A DNA stretch of 64,000 bases from DASQZK01 sp963763215 (GCA_963763215.1 CAVXNX010000012.1:181281-245280), one strand, 5' to 3'; numbered from the stretch's first letter, positions 10,793-18,413 are shown. Notes: a model not told the origin generated them from the sequence alone. Made by a program: numbers and translations.

Positions 10793-10808
10793 GTATCCGG
10801 TGCCGCCG

Positions 10809-11675
10809 TCATTCGGTGAGCAGCCGGTAGATGGCGGAGAAGTCGTCGTCGCCCAGTCCTTTTTTCACCGCCATACCATACATCTCCCGGGTGGCGGCAG
10901 TCTGGGGCAGTGCGGTGTTATGTTGATACCCTTCAAGGGTCGCCAGGAAAAGATCCTTATACATATGTTTCAGGGGGAAGTCGGTCGAATAGTCCGCACT
11001 GGCGATTTTGTCGCTTTTCGAGGCCAGGAAGGGCGCAGCCACAGGACCGCCGATCACGGCCCCGGCCACCGTTTCCCGGTCGAGGCCGAGTGCCTGTCCC
11101 AGGGCAAGGCCTTCGGCAAAGGATGCCATGGCGTTTGCCAGCATCAGGTTTACGACCATCTTGATCGCCGTGCCCCGTCCTGTCTTCCCGAGGAAAACCG
11201 TTTTCTTCCCCACAGCGTCGAACCAGGGTTTCAGGTCGGCGAGATCGTTCTCGTCACCTCCGGCGAAAATCAGCAGTTCACCCTTTTCGGCGGGTTGTTT
11301 TGTCCCGGCTACGGGGGCATCCACGAAACGGATCCCGCGTTTTTCAGCTTCCTCAGCCATGCTGAGGGAGAAGCCGGGGTTCACGGTGCTGAAATCGACC
11401 CATGTGGAGCCGGAACGCAGGTGGTTGAGAAAACCCTCCTCTCCGAGAGCGTGTTCTTTCACCGCCCCGGGACCCGACAGCATCGTCATAAAGATGTCAG
11501 ACTCCTTCGCCAGCCGGGCCGCGGAAGGTGCAATACCGGCACCGGCGCCGGCGAGTTCACGGGTTTTGCTTTCTGTGCGGTTGTAAACGGTGAGGTCCAT
11601 CCCCGCCTTCAGGAGATTCATGGCCATACGGCTGCCCATAATCCCCAATCCGAAAAATCCGGTTTTTTGACTCAT
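10809..11675 (-). CDS. beta-hydroxyacid dehydrogenase (HIBADH / GLYR1-type NAD(P)-dependent reductase)
   Basis: The intact 288-residue protein has an N-terminal Rossmann domain with GFFGLGIMGSRMA and a VYNRT motif that suggests NADP preference. The substrate motif DAPVAGT follows, and the catalytic lysine lies in GRGTAIKMVVNLML; the helical C-terminal domain is complete. The family includes 3-hydroxyisobutyrate dehydrogenase, tartronate semialdehyde reductase and succinic/glyoxylic semialdehyde reductases; the last group is the closest by motif. The start codon overlaps the stop of the C26 gene by ATGA, making it the last gene of the Dps-amidoligase operon. A role in reducing a semialdehyde released in that pathway is my inference. 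Confidence 0.88.
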   Translation of the reverse strand: MSQKTGFFGLGIMGSRMAMNLLKAGMDLTVYNRTESKTRELAGAGAGIAPSAARLAKESDIFMTMLSGPGAVKEHALGEEGFLNHLRSGSTWVDFSTVNPGFSLSMAEEAEKRGIRFVDAPVAGTKQPAEKGELLIFAGGDENDLADLKPWFDAVGKKTVFLGKTGRGTAIKMVVNLMLANAMASFAEGLALGQALGLDRETVAGAVIGGPVAAPFLASKSDKIASADYSTDFPLKHMYKDLFLATLEGYQHNTALPQTAATREMYGMAVKKGLGDDDFSAIYRLLTE

Positions 11676-12484
11676 GGTTGTTCACATTTTAAGTTCTTTA
11701 GAGAACAGGCTTCATCAACGAGAGCCCTGAACAGGCGTCTCTGATGCCTGTGGAAAATAAGATATTCGGGGTGCCACTGGACACCGACGACAAATCCGTT
11801 GCCGGTATATTCAATGCCCTGGACCACCTCATTCTTCTCCCGTGCCGAAACCCGGATGTCTTTCCCCGTTTCCCTGACAGCCTGGTGGTGAAGGGCATTA
11901 ACCTCCAGGTTTTCGCGGCCGATGATACGGGCCAGCCTGCTTCCGGGCTCCATGCAGATGGTTTTAACCGGGAAGATGCTGTAAGGGTTCGGTTTTTCAT
12001 AATAAAAACTGTCGATGTTCTCGTAAAGGGTGCCTCCGAAATAGACATTGATCAGCTGCGAACCCCGGCAGATGCCGAGAATAGGCTTACCCTGTTTACG
12101 AAATGTATCCATCATGTTAAATTCAACACGATCGCGTTCCCTGGAGATCCGGGTTGATTTCCGGCTGAACAGGATACGAAGCAGGAAGATCAGCGGGTAA
12201 TAGAACCAGGTGATGAACCTGACGGCACGCCGGAAAATGCTTATCCGGGGGGCTTTTAAAGTCTGCCCGATGTAACCGGCCACCAGCCCCTCATGCTGAT
12301 AGGATTCCGGGTCCACATCGGCGCCCCCGCCCAGGATAAGTCCGTCGAGACGGACAGGCGGGGCCGGTCTGGATGGGGTGACCCTGACCGGTCTTCCCCC
12401 GGCGATCAAAATGTTCATGGCCGTGAAGAACCAGGCCATGCCGCCCCCCCGGTCGGGACCGGTAATGCCAATGCGGGGTCTCAT
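11672..12484 (-). CDS. peptidase C26 / gamma-glutamyl-GABA hydrolase-like class I glutamine amidotransferase
   Basis: The protein has about 270 residues. The triad is visible: nucleophile Cys in ILGICRGSQLINV, and His and Glu in GVQWHPEYL. Also present are LILGGGADVDP and NALHHQAV. PuuD-type C26 enzymes hydrolyse gamma-glutamyl amide bonds, such as gamma-glutamyl-GABA. I chose the ATG at 12484 because it overlaps the upstream amidoligase stop by ATGA and begins MRPRIGITGP, a typical family start; longer upstream starts exist. An insertion at about residues 85-125, rich in aromatic and basic residues (RFITWFYYPLIFLLRILFSR), looks membrane-associating and is not typical of PuuD. It is coupled on both sides within the four-gene operon. 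Confidence 0.9.
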   Translation of the reverse strand: MRPRIGITGPDRGGGMAWFFTAMNILIAGGRPVRVTPSRPAPPVRLDGLILGGGADVDPESYQHEGLVAGYIGQTLKAPRISIFRRAVRFITWFYYPLIFLLRILFSRKSTRISRERDRVEFNMMDTFRKQGKPILGICRGSQLINVYFGGTLYENIDSFYYEKPNPYSIFPVKTICMEPGSRLARIIGRENLEVNALHHQAVRETGKDIRVSAREKNEVVQGIEYTGNGFVVGVQWHPEYLIFHRHQRRLFRALVDEACSLKNLKCEQP

Positions 12485-13533
12485 GACGGGATGCCCTCGC
12501 ACCATTCGGTCATGATTTCCGCCCACTGCCGTGAGAATCCGGCGAAGGTCTGCCGCTCCTTTTCCAGGTACCGGCGGCGGAGACCGGTCAGCTCATCCTG
12601 GCGGCTGGCCAGCATCTCCACAAAAAACCAGGCATTCCACACAGTGGCCAGCGTCCAGCCGTCTTCATCGATCCGGCTGTCGGGCATCCGGAAATGGAAG
12701 GTTGGTCTTTTTTTGACATTCCCGATCCCACTGATCTTTTCCACCTCTGCGTCAAGCATGGCCAGGACAGGATAAAGGTCCAGGGGACGGTTCCTGTCGG
12801 GATTGTGCAGATTGTAGTCGCTGATGAACTGCTGAAGACCGGGCCGGTAATCTTCATCCAGCACTTTCCGGATGTAGGCCCTGGGGAAGGGCTTGATGAA
12901 AGCGGTGAGTCGCCTGAAATTGTCGGGGTCCATTGTTTTATCGAGCCAGGGGTAGAGAATGAGGAAGGCTCTCAGGTAATTGAGGAGGGTCTCCAGGTCC
13001 ATCGAAGGCAGTTCCGGGTTGATATGGATGGCGAAGGAATACAGGGGGAACGCCGAAGTGCCCAGAGCGCGTTTTTCCTTCAGAAGCTGCCGGATCCTGT
13101 CGACCTGGTGCATCCGGGTGATCTCCACCGGAGGGGTGACGATCTCATAAGGAACGACGCTTGAAAAGACACCTTCCAGGATTTGTTCGGTCTTGCCCAG
13201 GAGGCCCTCCTGGTCCGAAAGCCGCCCTTCTTCGATGCCAAAAAGGCCGGCAATTTTGCTGTATTGCTTTTCATACAGGAAACGGGAATCGATTTTCACG
13301 ACGAAATCTCCCGGACGGCTACCCGTGATCTTCATGTAATAACGGTTCCTTCTCCCGATGCTCCCTCCAAATTCTTCCCGGAGCAGGTCGCAGGCTTCCC
13401 CTGAGGTGAGTCCGCCGAATTCGATTTCATACCCGACCTTTCGCAACGCGCCATTTGCCGTGGTCAGCACGGGAGGCATCCTGAAATCCATCGGGGTGGT
13501 ATCGTCAACCTTTGTCAGCCCGGCGCCGGTCAT
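12481..13533 (-). CDS. putative amidoligase (Amidoligase_2, glutamine-synthetase-like fold)
   Basis: The intact 350-residue protein resembles the Pfam 'putative amidoligase enzyme' family, a divergent COOH-NH2 ligase with a glutamine synthetase-like fold. Supporting features are the N-terminal KVGYEIEFGG (the family's acidic metal-binding strand), VVKIDSRF (family pattern of a strand ending in D-S), EIVTPPVEI and FAIHINPELP (His-x-Asn strand), as well as a helical C-terminal region. These enzymes are predicted to form amide or isopeptide bonds with ATP; substrates are unknown. It overlaps Dps upstream and the C26 hydrolase downstream by ATGA. A ligase and a gamma-glutamyl hydrolase in one operon suggest making and breaking of the same amide bond. 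Confidence 0.8.
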   Translation of the reverse strand: MTGAGLTKVDDTTPMDFRMPPVLTTANGALRKVGYEIEFGGLTSGEACDLLREEFGGSIGRRNRYYMKITGSRPGDFVVKIDSRFLYEKQYSKIAGLFGIEEGRLSDQEGLLGKTEQILEGVFSSVVPYEIVTPPVEITRMHQVDRIRQLLKEKRALGTSAFPLYSFAIHINPELPSMDLETLLNYLRAFLILYPWLDKTMDPDNFRRLTAFIKPFPRAYIRKVLDEDYRPGLQQFISDYNLHNPDRNRPLDLYPVLAMLDAEVEKISGIGNVKKRPTFHFRMPDSRIDEDGWTLATVWNAWFFVEMLASRQDELTGLRRRYLEKERQTFAGFSRQWAEIMTEWCEGIPS

Positions 13534-14025
13534 GAAGAATAGGCCGACAGCATCCAGTGATCCTTTTCGTACTGCCGGATCATTTTGTTGACCATATCGG
13601 AAGTACCCACATCCCCGATTTCCGAGGTAACATCCACCACATCGATAAGAAACGACTCGATGGTCTCGAGATCGCTGATGATCTCCCTGACCATGTCGCC
13701 GGACGGGAGCCCGGTTCCGGCTTCCTCGATCTGGGACTTGTCCAGGTAATCCTGCAGCCGGCTCAACGGGGTATGACCGAAGATCCGGATACGTTCGGCG
13801 ACCTGATCAATATTTTCCGCCGTGACGGTGTAGAGTTCTTCAAACTTCAGGTGGAGATCGAAAAAGTCGCTGCCGGTGACGTTCCAGTGAAAATTTCTGA
13901 GTTTCTGATAGAAGACGCTCAGGTTGGCCAGCAGAAGGTTCAGTGCGTCAGTGACCTCAATCGGTTTCTTCTTTGGTGAAACCCAGTTTGTCAAATTGTT
14001 TCTGTGTTTTGGTTGTGGTATCCAT
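13530..14025 (-). CDS. dps: Dps-family ferritin-like protein, frameshifted near N-terminus
   Basis: This is a mini-ferritin of about 164 residues. The N-terminus (MDTTTKTQKQFDKLGFTKEET) is read from 14025, and after a 1-nt slip near 13960 the rest continues as EVTDALNLLLANLSVFYQKL. The ferroxidase-site pattern is present: FHWNVTG, FFDLHLKFEELY and EVDVTSE-type helices. Dps proteins form 12-mer cages that oxidise and store iron and protect DNA from peroxide. It is the first gene of a leftward operon and overlaps the amidoligase gene by ATGA. The placement of Dps in front of an amide ligase is unusual. Confidence 0.88.
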
Positions 14026-14165
14026 CGTTGTATTTTTAAAAGTTTCGTCCGACAGCGCCAGACCCTGGTGAGAAAACCGCCGTCTTTCTGATCGATATAA
14101 CAGCCCGGCGAAATGAAAGTTCTCGTCCTGTATGCCGGTTCCCGGGGTTGCCGGCGAAATTCTTC

Positions 14166-14684
14166 TCACTCATTTGTGGCGTATTTGAATGCCGTATAAA
14201 GAGAGAAGAGCCCGTAGATCAGGGCATAAATTCCGATGATGATGGCGATGATCATCGCTCCCTTGAAGGGATTGAATAACAGAAGAAGTCCGATGATCAG
14301 TGACAGGATGCCATTGAACAGGATCAGGCCGCTGCTCACCTGCATCGCCCGCAGCCGGTTGTAGGTCGAAAGCTGGAGGATGGCGATGATGATGGCCCAG
14401 ATTCCGAAAAAAGCAATGAAGATGCTGATGGAGATATGAGGATAAAAAATGATGATCAGCCCGATGAGGATGTTGACACTTCCCTCGATAAGCCAGAAAG
14501 CTCCACGGCCGCCCTTGTGATTGAGGCGAAAACCGTAACCCAGGGCGACGACTCCGCCCAGCAGGGCGAAAATGCCGAAATAAGTGGCAAGAAAGACGAT
14601 TGATTTCGACGGGTTGATCAGGATGAGAATTCCAAAAATCAGGCCGAGAAGGCCTTTGAGTGCGGATGCAAGCCAGTTTTTCAT
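14166..14684 (-). CDS. HdeD/DUF308 family membrane protein
   Basis: The 172-residue protein has about six membrane helices arranged as repeated two-helix units (for example LLGLIFGILILINPSKSIV, and later GILSLIIGLLLLFNPFKGA). This repeat with NP motifs is typical of DUF308, the family of E. coli HdeD, which is linked to acid resistance. The biochemical function is unknown. It lies 140 nt upstream of the Dps operon on the same strand, so it may be cotranscribed or simply part of a stress gene cluster. Confidence 0.85.
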   Translation of the reverse strand: MKNWLASALKGLLGLIFGILILINPSKSIVFLATYFGIFALLGGVVALGYGFRLNHKGGRGAFWLIEGSVNILIGLIIIFYPHISISIFIAFFGIWAIIIAILQLSTYNRLRAMQVSSGLILFNGILSLIIGLLLLFNPFKGAMIIAIIIGIYALIYGLFSLYTAFKYATNE

Positions 14685-14754
14685 AATATTCAGATTAGGT
14701 GGGTCCTGGCGGCATCATGATGCCGGGGGTGCATCTGTGCCACTTGCGAACCGG

Positions 14755-15297
14755 TCAGTACGATAACAAAGCGAATCCCTTGAGCTGATCATTCACGAGA
14801 ACATTCAGTGCAGCGGCCGAAAGGATCAGTCCTGGGCGCACCCATTCCGGCTTGTAATGGTTCTCCATCAGGCTCTGTGAACAGACATAAATTTTTACGC
14901 CTTGATCGAGCAGCTCACCGATCAGCTTCGAATTGGGATTGGTGCTCCCGGTGAGCTCAAGGTATTTGTCATCCGAAAGGGCAAGGGGAATGGCGTCGCT
15001 GTGGATCACCGCCTCAACCTCCATGTCGCCGGGCTGTATGCCATACAGGGCATAAAGGTTGAGAAACATGGCGACATGTTCGAGACCCGGGTTCAGATTG
15101 AACTGAAAGGCGGCATTCTTTGTAATGTCGAAGAGGACGTGGTTTTTCAGGTTTTTGTCCGGGAAGACCTTTGCCTGTTCGAGTTTGTAAACTCCTCCAA
15201 AGTCTTTGATCACCGGGTACTGGATTTCCTGTCCCTTCACGACCTGGAACGCCAGGGTTAGGAACAGCAGAAGCGGTAAGATGCGCAACTTTTTCAT
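14755..15297 (-). CDS. secreted DsrE/DsrF-like protein
   Basis: The protein has about 180 residues: a signal peptide (MKKLRILPLLLFLTLAFQVVKG) followed by one DsrE-fold domain (about 45-180). Features include HVLFDITKNA, EVEAVIHSDAIPLAL, GVKIYVCSQSL (a conserved single Cys) and a final GFALLSY strand. DsrE-like domains bind or transfer sulfur in some pathways; secreted single-domain versions have unknown function. I chose ATG 15297; a TTG two codons upstream is also open. The start lies 23 nt from the edge of the foldback repeat, so that element occupies its upstream region. Confidence 0.82.
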   Translation of the reverse strand: MKKLRILPLLLFLTLAFQVVKGQEIQYPVIKDFGGVYKLEQAKVFPDKNLKNHVLFDITKNAAFQFNLNPGLEHVAMFLNLYALYGIQPGDMEVEAVIHSDAIPLALSDDKYLELTGSTNPNSKLIGELLDQGVKIYVCSQSLMENHYKPEWVRPGLILSAAALNVLVNDQLKGFALLSY

Positions 15298-15320
15298 GTT
15301 CAACAGATTATTTGTGTTAT

Positions 15321-15478
15321 TTAGTGTCAGAAAGAAAACTCATATTTTTTAGCCGTGCTTGATAAGAAAACGTCAAGAGCAAGGCTTGCGATGACTGAAA
15401 AACAGGAGTTTACTATTCGTAAATGACTGTTTTGAAGTCGAGCATAACGCAGCTATTGGCGTTTTCTTGCAAGCACTA
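15321..15478. repeat. 158-bp foldback repeat, copy 1
   Basis: This sequence recurs as an inverted copy at 52314-52471 with one mismatch in 158 positions. Both ends carry a short inverted repeat (TAGTG...CACTA). The inner part (15355-15476) is an imperfect palindrome: blocks GTGCTTG, AAGAAAACG, CAA, AGC, GACT, AAAACAG and TTTAC pair with their mirror images, separated by symmetric mismatches, around a 5-nt loop. This looks like a MITE or foldback element; no transposase is nearby. Its last three bases supply the TAG stop of the neighbouring minus-strand gene. Confidence 0.9.
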
Positions 15479-15688
15479 TTTACGGATTTTCTTACCGGCA
15501 GAGAGCCACATCAGGAGACCCACAATGATGACCACTATACTGATGATCAGGGGGGCATAACCTTGTGTGAACGGTCCGGGATTCATGTCCAGGGCCGTCC
15601 GGCCTGCGGTATGCGTCATCGTTCGGATGCCGAAATACACCAGGCCGATGGCTCCGATGACCAAAACGACTGCTCCGGTTTGTCTCAT
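15476..15688 (-). CDS. small two-TM membrane protein
   Basis: The protein has about 70 residues, starting at MRQTGAVVL, with helices at about 4-20 and 44-64 (APLIISIVVIIVGLLMWL) and a basic C-terminus (GKKIRK). It is similar in layout to the neighbouring 66-residue protein, so they are probably paralogues. No function is recognised. A start 13 codons further upstream (15727) is open but gives an atypical soluble N-terminus. The stop codon TAG is the outermost triplet of the foldback repeat, so insertion of the element probably set the present C-terminus. Confidence 0.65.
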   Translation of the reverse strand: MRQTGAVVLVIGAIGLVYFGIRTMTHTAGRTALDMNPGPFTQGYAPLIISIVVIIVGLLMWLSAGKKIRK

Positions 15689-15831
15689 AACATTTGGATT
15701 AAATTTCTGCGGCACGCCGGCCGCCATGGTAACAATGAACCATTTCGCAAAACGGCAACATCACGTCACGACAGGGGAGGGTCATGGCCGATGTTCATCC
15801 CGGAATAGGGGTTTGCCGGACTGGATCAGGC

Positions 15832-16041
15832 TTATCTGCTCGTCCTGCGGGCGGCGATCCACAGGATCACCCCAATGATAAAAACAATCCCGCTGATGAT
15901 CAGGGGTGTCCAGTTGGCGGAACTTACTCCGATTTTGATCCCCAAAAGGTTAAACGTCTCCGAGTTTTGGGAGACCTGGATGGCGAAAATGATGCTGACG
16001 ATGAGACCTACAATGGTCAGAATGATGCCTAATGCTTTCAT
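15832..16041 (-). CDS. small two-TM membrane protein, paralogue of the neighbouring gene
   Basis: The 69-residue protein starts MKALGIILTIVGLIVSI, with a second helix WTPLIISGIVFIIGVILWIA and a basic tail ARRTSR. The PLIIS-(I/G)-IV-x-I(I/V)G pattern matches the second helix of the protein next to it, supporting duplication. Such proteins are common in Bacteroidota stress neighbourhoods but have no assigned role. The ATG at 16041 was preferred over one ten codons upstream because the hydrophobic helix starts directly after it. Confidence 0.65.
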   Translation of the reverse strand: MKALGIILTIVGLIVSIIFAIQVSQNSETFNLLGIKIGVSSANWTPLIISGIVFIIGVILWIAARRTSR

Positions 16042-16269
16042 AGTGGTTGATTTTAATTTAGGGTATGACACCCGGACATGCCGGAATGTCTCCCGCTTTC
16101 CTGTTCATAAATAGAAAAAGAAGAGGTTGTTTTGAATGAGAATCAACTTTGCCCTATACAGGCCGAAACAGTTGTCACGATACGCGAATGTTCTTCCTTC
16201 CGGTCGATCGTTTCACGCATCACATCATCCTCCATTCAGAACCACCTCTTCAAAATGTTCCGTTAATGA

Positions 16270-16485
16270 TCAATTCTCCTGCTTTTCTTTCACCACAAAG
16301 GAAACGTTTGCATTGACTGCATAGGAAACGATTTTGTTATCTTCCACATTGGCATTCATCTCCTTGATGTACACCGACTGAATATTCTTCACCGTTTTGG
16401 CAGCCTCTGCAACTGCATTTTGTGTGGCTTCTGTAAAACCTTTATCGGAAGAAGCAATGACTTCAATGACTTTAACGATACTCAT
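16270..16485 (-). CDS. dodecin family flavin-binding protein
   Basis: The 71-residue protein begins MSIVKVIEVIASSDKGFTEAT and has the beta-alpha-beta-beta dodecin layout, with KNIQSVYIKEMNANVED and the final strand NVSFVVKEK. Dodecins form hollow 12-mers that bind flavins (or CoA) and are thought to buffer free flavin and limit photodamage. The flavin-sandwiching aromatic of archaeal dodecin is not obvious here. The gene stands alone, leftward, in a run of small stress-type genes. Confidence 0.88.
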   Translation of the reverse strand: MSIVKVIEVIASSDKGFTEATQNAVAEAAKTVKNIQSVYIKEMNANVEDNKIVSYAVNANVSFVVKEKQEN

Positions 16486-16654
16486 CAGAATAGATTTAAA
16501 TCATTCGAAATCTTCTTCTCACGAGACGAGGATACAAAATTGTGCCAATATGAGTTTGGGCCCGTTTTGCCGTGAATTTTAACGAAAAAGACAGGGAAGC
16601 TGTGGAATTATTTCAACAGCGGGGGGAAGAAAACCGGGTAAGGAGGGAAGAAAT

Positions 16655-16789
16655 TTATGTTGTTTTCTTAAGGAGTGCTTCCAGTTTTTCAAGGCGTTTT
16701 TCGAGTTCATCGATCCGTGAAGACAGGTTCTTGTTGACTTCTTCAAGCCGAATCCTGTTTTTCATGATATCATCCTGAAACTGTTGCAT
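16655..16789 (-). CDS. 44-residue coiled-coil protein
   Basis: This short ORF runs from ATG 16789 (MQQFQDDIMKNR) to TAA 16655. Nearly the whole protein is a charged heptad-repeat helix (SRIDELEKRLEKLEALLKK). The strong amphipathic pattern and third-position bias make chance less likely, but at this length the call is tentative. It resembles small SlyX/UbiK-like coiled coils only in style; no family is assigned. Confidence 0.45.
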   Translation of the reverse strand: MQQFQDDIMKNRIRLEEVNKNLSSRIDELEKRLEKLEALLKKTT

Positions 16790-16884
16790 GGGTTGGTCAT
16801 TAAAAGTTGAAAGGTCAACGGATTTGTCAGGCCATCGGAACGGTGACGTGCACCGGTCGGAAAGATCCGGGAGAGGGAAAAGAA

Positions 16885-16926
16885 GAAAGGCTGCCCCGCA
16901 GAACCCATGATGGTGAGGGGGCAGCC
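16885..16926 (-). terminator. terminator of the sugar isomerase gene
   Basis: A perfect 9-bp GC stem (GGCTGCCCC at 16889-16897 with GGGGCAGCC at 16918-16926) lies 28 nt past the stop of the minus-strand isomerase gene. On the minus strand the stem is followed by a pyrimidine-rich, T-rich run (TTTCTTCTTTT). Confidence 0.75.
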
Positions 16927-16953
16927 CTGGTTTATCCCCGGTTTACCGGGACA

Positions 16954-17814
16954 TTATTTTACATAATCCGCATTTTCCAGGAAATCATAGCTTTTCTCCA
17001 CGCTGACGATGGGAGGATAATTGTATTCTTCCACCTCAACGATGTAATACTTCATGCCAGATTTGTCCCTGTTGTCAAAGATGCGTTTGAAGTCCATCTT
17101 TCCGCTGTCTCCCAGTTCGGCTTTATCTTTGACATGCCACAATTCAAAACGGCCGGGGTATTTGTCGAAGTAAGCCACGGGATCGGCTCCGCCATCAACA
17201 GCCCAGTAGAGGTCCATCTGGAACATCACTTTTTCCGGATCGGTATTCTGAAGCATAAAGTCATAGATGGTCTGGCCATCAATCTGGGAGAATTCCTTAT
17301 TGTGGTTGTGATAACCGAAGCGAATACCGTTCTGGTTGCATTTTTCTCCAACAGCATTGAAATAATCACAGTATTTTTTCAAAACATCGAGGCTCTGGTA
17401 GGCATCGGGTCCCATGAAGGGCTGAACGATGAATTTCACGCCGGCGGCTTTATGGGCGGCGATGCAGTTATCCCACCATTCCATAGTTTTATCCCAGTTG
17501 GCCGAATCGGGCAGGGCCTGACCGGCATGAGAGCTGAGAAAGTCCATGCCATTATCCTTGACCAGTTTGGCAAAAGTCACGGGTTCCATCCCATAGAATT
17601 TTCCGTTGTCGTATCCGGCAGCCTCAACAAAACTGTAGCCGATATTTCCAACCTTCATGATGGTGGAGTCGGGGTCCGTTTTCATATCATCCCGAACCGA
17701 CCAGAGCTGCAGCCCGATGTATTTATCTTTCTTTTTCCGGGAACATGAGTTCATAAGGCTTAACAAAAAGAGTGCACCACAGAGAAGGGCGATGCGCGTT
17801 GTTATTTTTTTCAT
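16954..17814 (-). CDS. exported sugar phosphate isomerase/epimerase-type TIM barrel lipoprotein
   Basis: The intact 286-residue protein has a lipoprotein signal peptide ending LLSLMNSC, then a xylose-isomerase-like TIM barrel (AP endonuclease family 2 fold). Visible metal-site motifs are FVEAAGYDN, GYHNHNKEF, FQMDLYWAVDGG and LWHVKDK. Proteins of this type often sit beside Gfo/Idh dehydrogenases and DUF1080 hydrolases in 3-keto-glycoside degradation; such genes are present here at 59.7-61.8 kb. The exact reaction is unknown. It is followed by a good terminator, so it ends its transcription unit. Confidence 0.88.
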   Translation of the reverse strand: MKKITTRIALLCGALFLLSLMNSCSRKKKDKYIGLQLWSVRDDMKTDPDSTIMKVGNIGYSFVEAAGYDNGKFYGMEPVTFAKLVKDNGMDFLSSHAGQALPDSANWDKTMEWWDNCIAAHKAAGVKFIVQPFMGPDAYQSLDVLKKYCDYFNAVGEKCNQNGIRFGYHNHNKEFSQIDGQTIYDFMLQNTDPEKVMFQMDLYWAVDGGADPVAYFDKYPGRFELWHVKDKAELGDSGKMDFKRIFDNRDKSGMKYYIVEVEEYNYPPIVSVEKSYDFLENADYVK

Positions 17815-18116
17815 AGTATTTGGGGGTTGGTGAATTTGGGGATGAAATTATGGAATTAAGTTAAAAATGAAAACTTCCGGAGGATTAATTTGATAAACGC
17901 TGCGATTGACAACCCTCTCTCGCCCTTGTCGCACTGGCCAACATCACTGGGGCCGGGCTCGTTCAGGTTCGCACCAATCGCGGGTTGCCCTCGCGCTCTT
18001 CTAATGGTTTTTTTCGGCGATAACGGCCAAGGTATTTTAAAAGGTGTTAGTGGAGGGGACGCCGGGAAAATTTTATTCTAATTTGCCTGGCAGCGGACTG
18101 ACAAAGTGACTATGCC

Positions 18117-18141
18117 GAGACGCGCCATTAGGCAGCGTCTC
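18117..18141. repeat. short hairpin repeat (GAGACGC/GCGTCTC)
   Basis: A 7-bp perfect stem with an 11-nt loop (GCCATTAGGCA). It has the look of a dispersed intergenic hairpin rather than a terminator because no T-run follows. Confidence 0.55.
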
Positions 18142-18192
18142 TACGATGAGAATTCCAGACCCCTCCCTTCGCGCTCTTCAAACGTATGCCTA

Positions 18193-18240
18193 TCCTTTGT
18201 GTCTTAGAGCCTTTGTGTTTAAATTTTCTTCGTGATCTTC
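18193..18240. repeat. degenerate direct repeat, copy 1 (CTTTGTG...CTTAGAGCC type)
   Basis: It shares TCCTTTGTGnCTTAGAGCCTT and the following CGTGTTT/TCTTCGTG pattern with a second copy at 18351-18397. This type of CTTTGTG/CTTCGTG-rich intergenic repeat is familiar from Bacteroidota and other environmental genomes. Confidence 0.6.
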
Positions 18241-18289
18241 TTTTTTCTTATTTCATTCCGTATCCACATACCCACCTACCCACGTAAAA

Positions 18290-18309
18290 GGGCGGGTCGC
18301 GACCCGCCC
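18290..18309. repeat. perfect 20-bp palindrome GGGCGGGTCGCGACCCGCCC
   Basis: A perfect palindrome with a central TCGCGA, followed by CCTACG. A related palindrome with the same GGTCGCGACC core lies at 63695-63714. They look like members of a REP-like intergenic family. Confidence 0.75.
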
Positions 18310-18350
18310 CTACGTTGGCCTTGAATGGAATTTTTGAAAAGCACCCCTCT

Positions 18351-18397
18351 TCCTTTGTGCCTTAGAGCCTTCGTGTTTAATCCTCTTCGTGCTCTTC
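18351..18397. repeat. degenerate direct repeat, copy 2
   Basis: The partner of the repeat at 18193-18240, with a few substitutions. A partial third copy (ACCTTTGTGCCCTTC) follows directly and runs into the end of the SMP-30-like gene. Confidence 0.6.
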
Positions 18398-18413
18398 CTT
18401 ACCTTTGTGCCCT

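Larger units (their letters stand above)
17815..18413. other. 599-bp intergenic region with short repeats, no gene seen
   Basis: No convincing ORF or RNA gene was found. It contains a GAGACGC...GCGTCTC hairpin (18117-18141), a perfect 20-bp palindrome (18290-18309) and two related direct repeats (18193-18240 and 18351-18397). The first 150 bases are GC-rich and unassigned. Confidence 0.6.

Noticed and set aside
10791..11744. 317-codon open frame on the + strand
   Set aside because: It is antisense to the beta-hydroxyacid dehydrogenase, whose motifs are clear; the + strand product has no family pattern.
17880..18010. possible tRNA or small RNA in a GC-rich stretch with GGTTCGCACC
   Set aside because: No cloverleaf could be formed and there is no acceptor stem; left unassigned.
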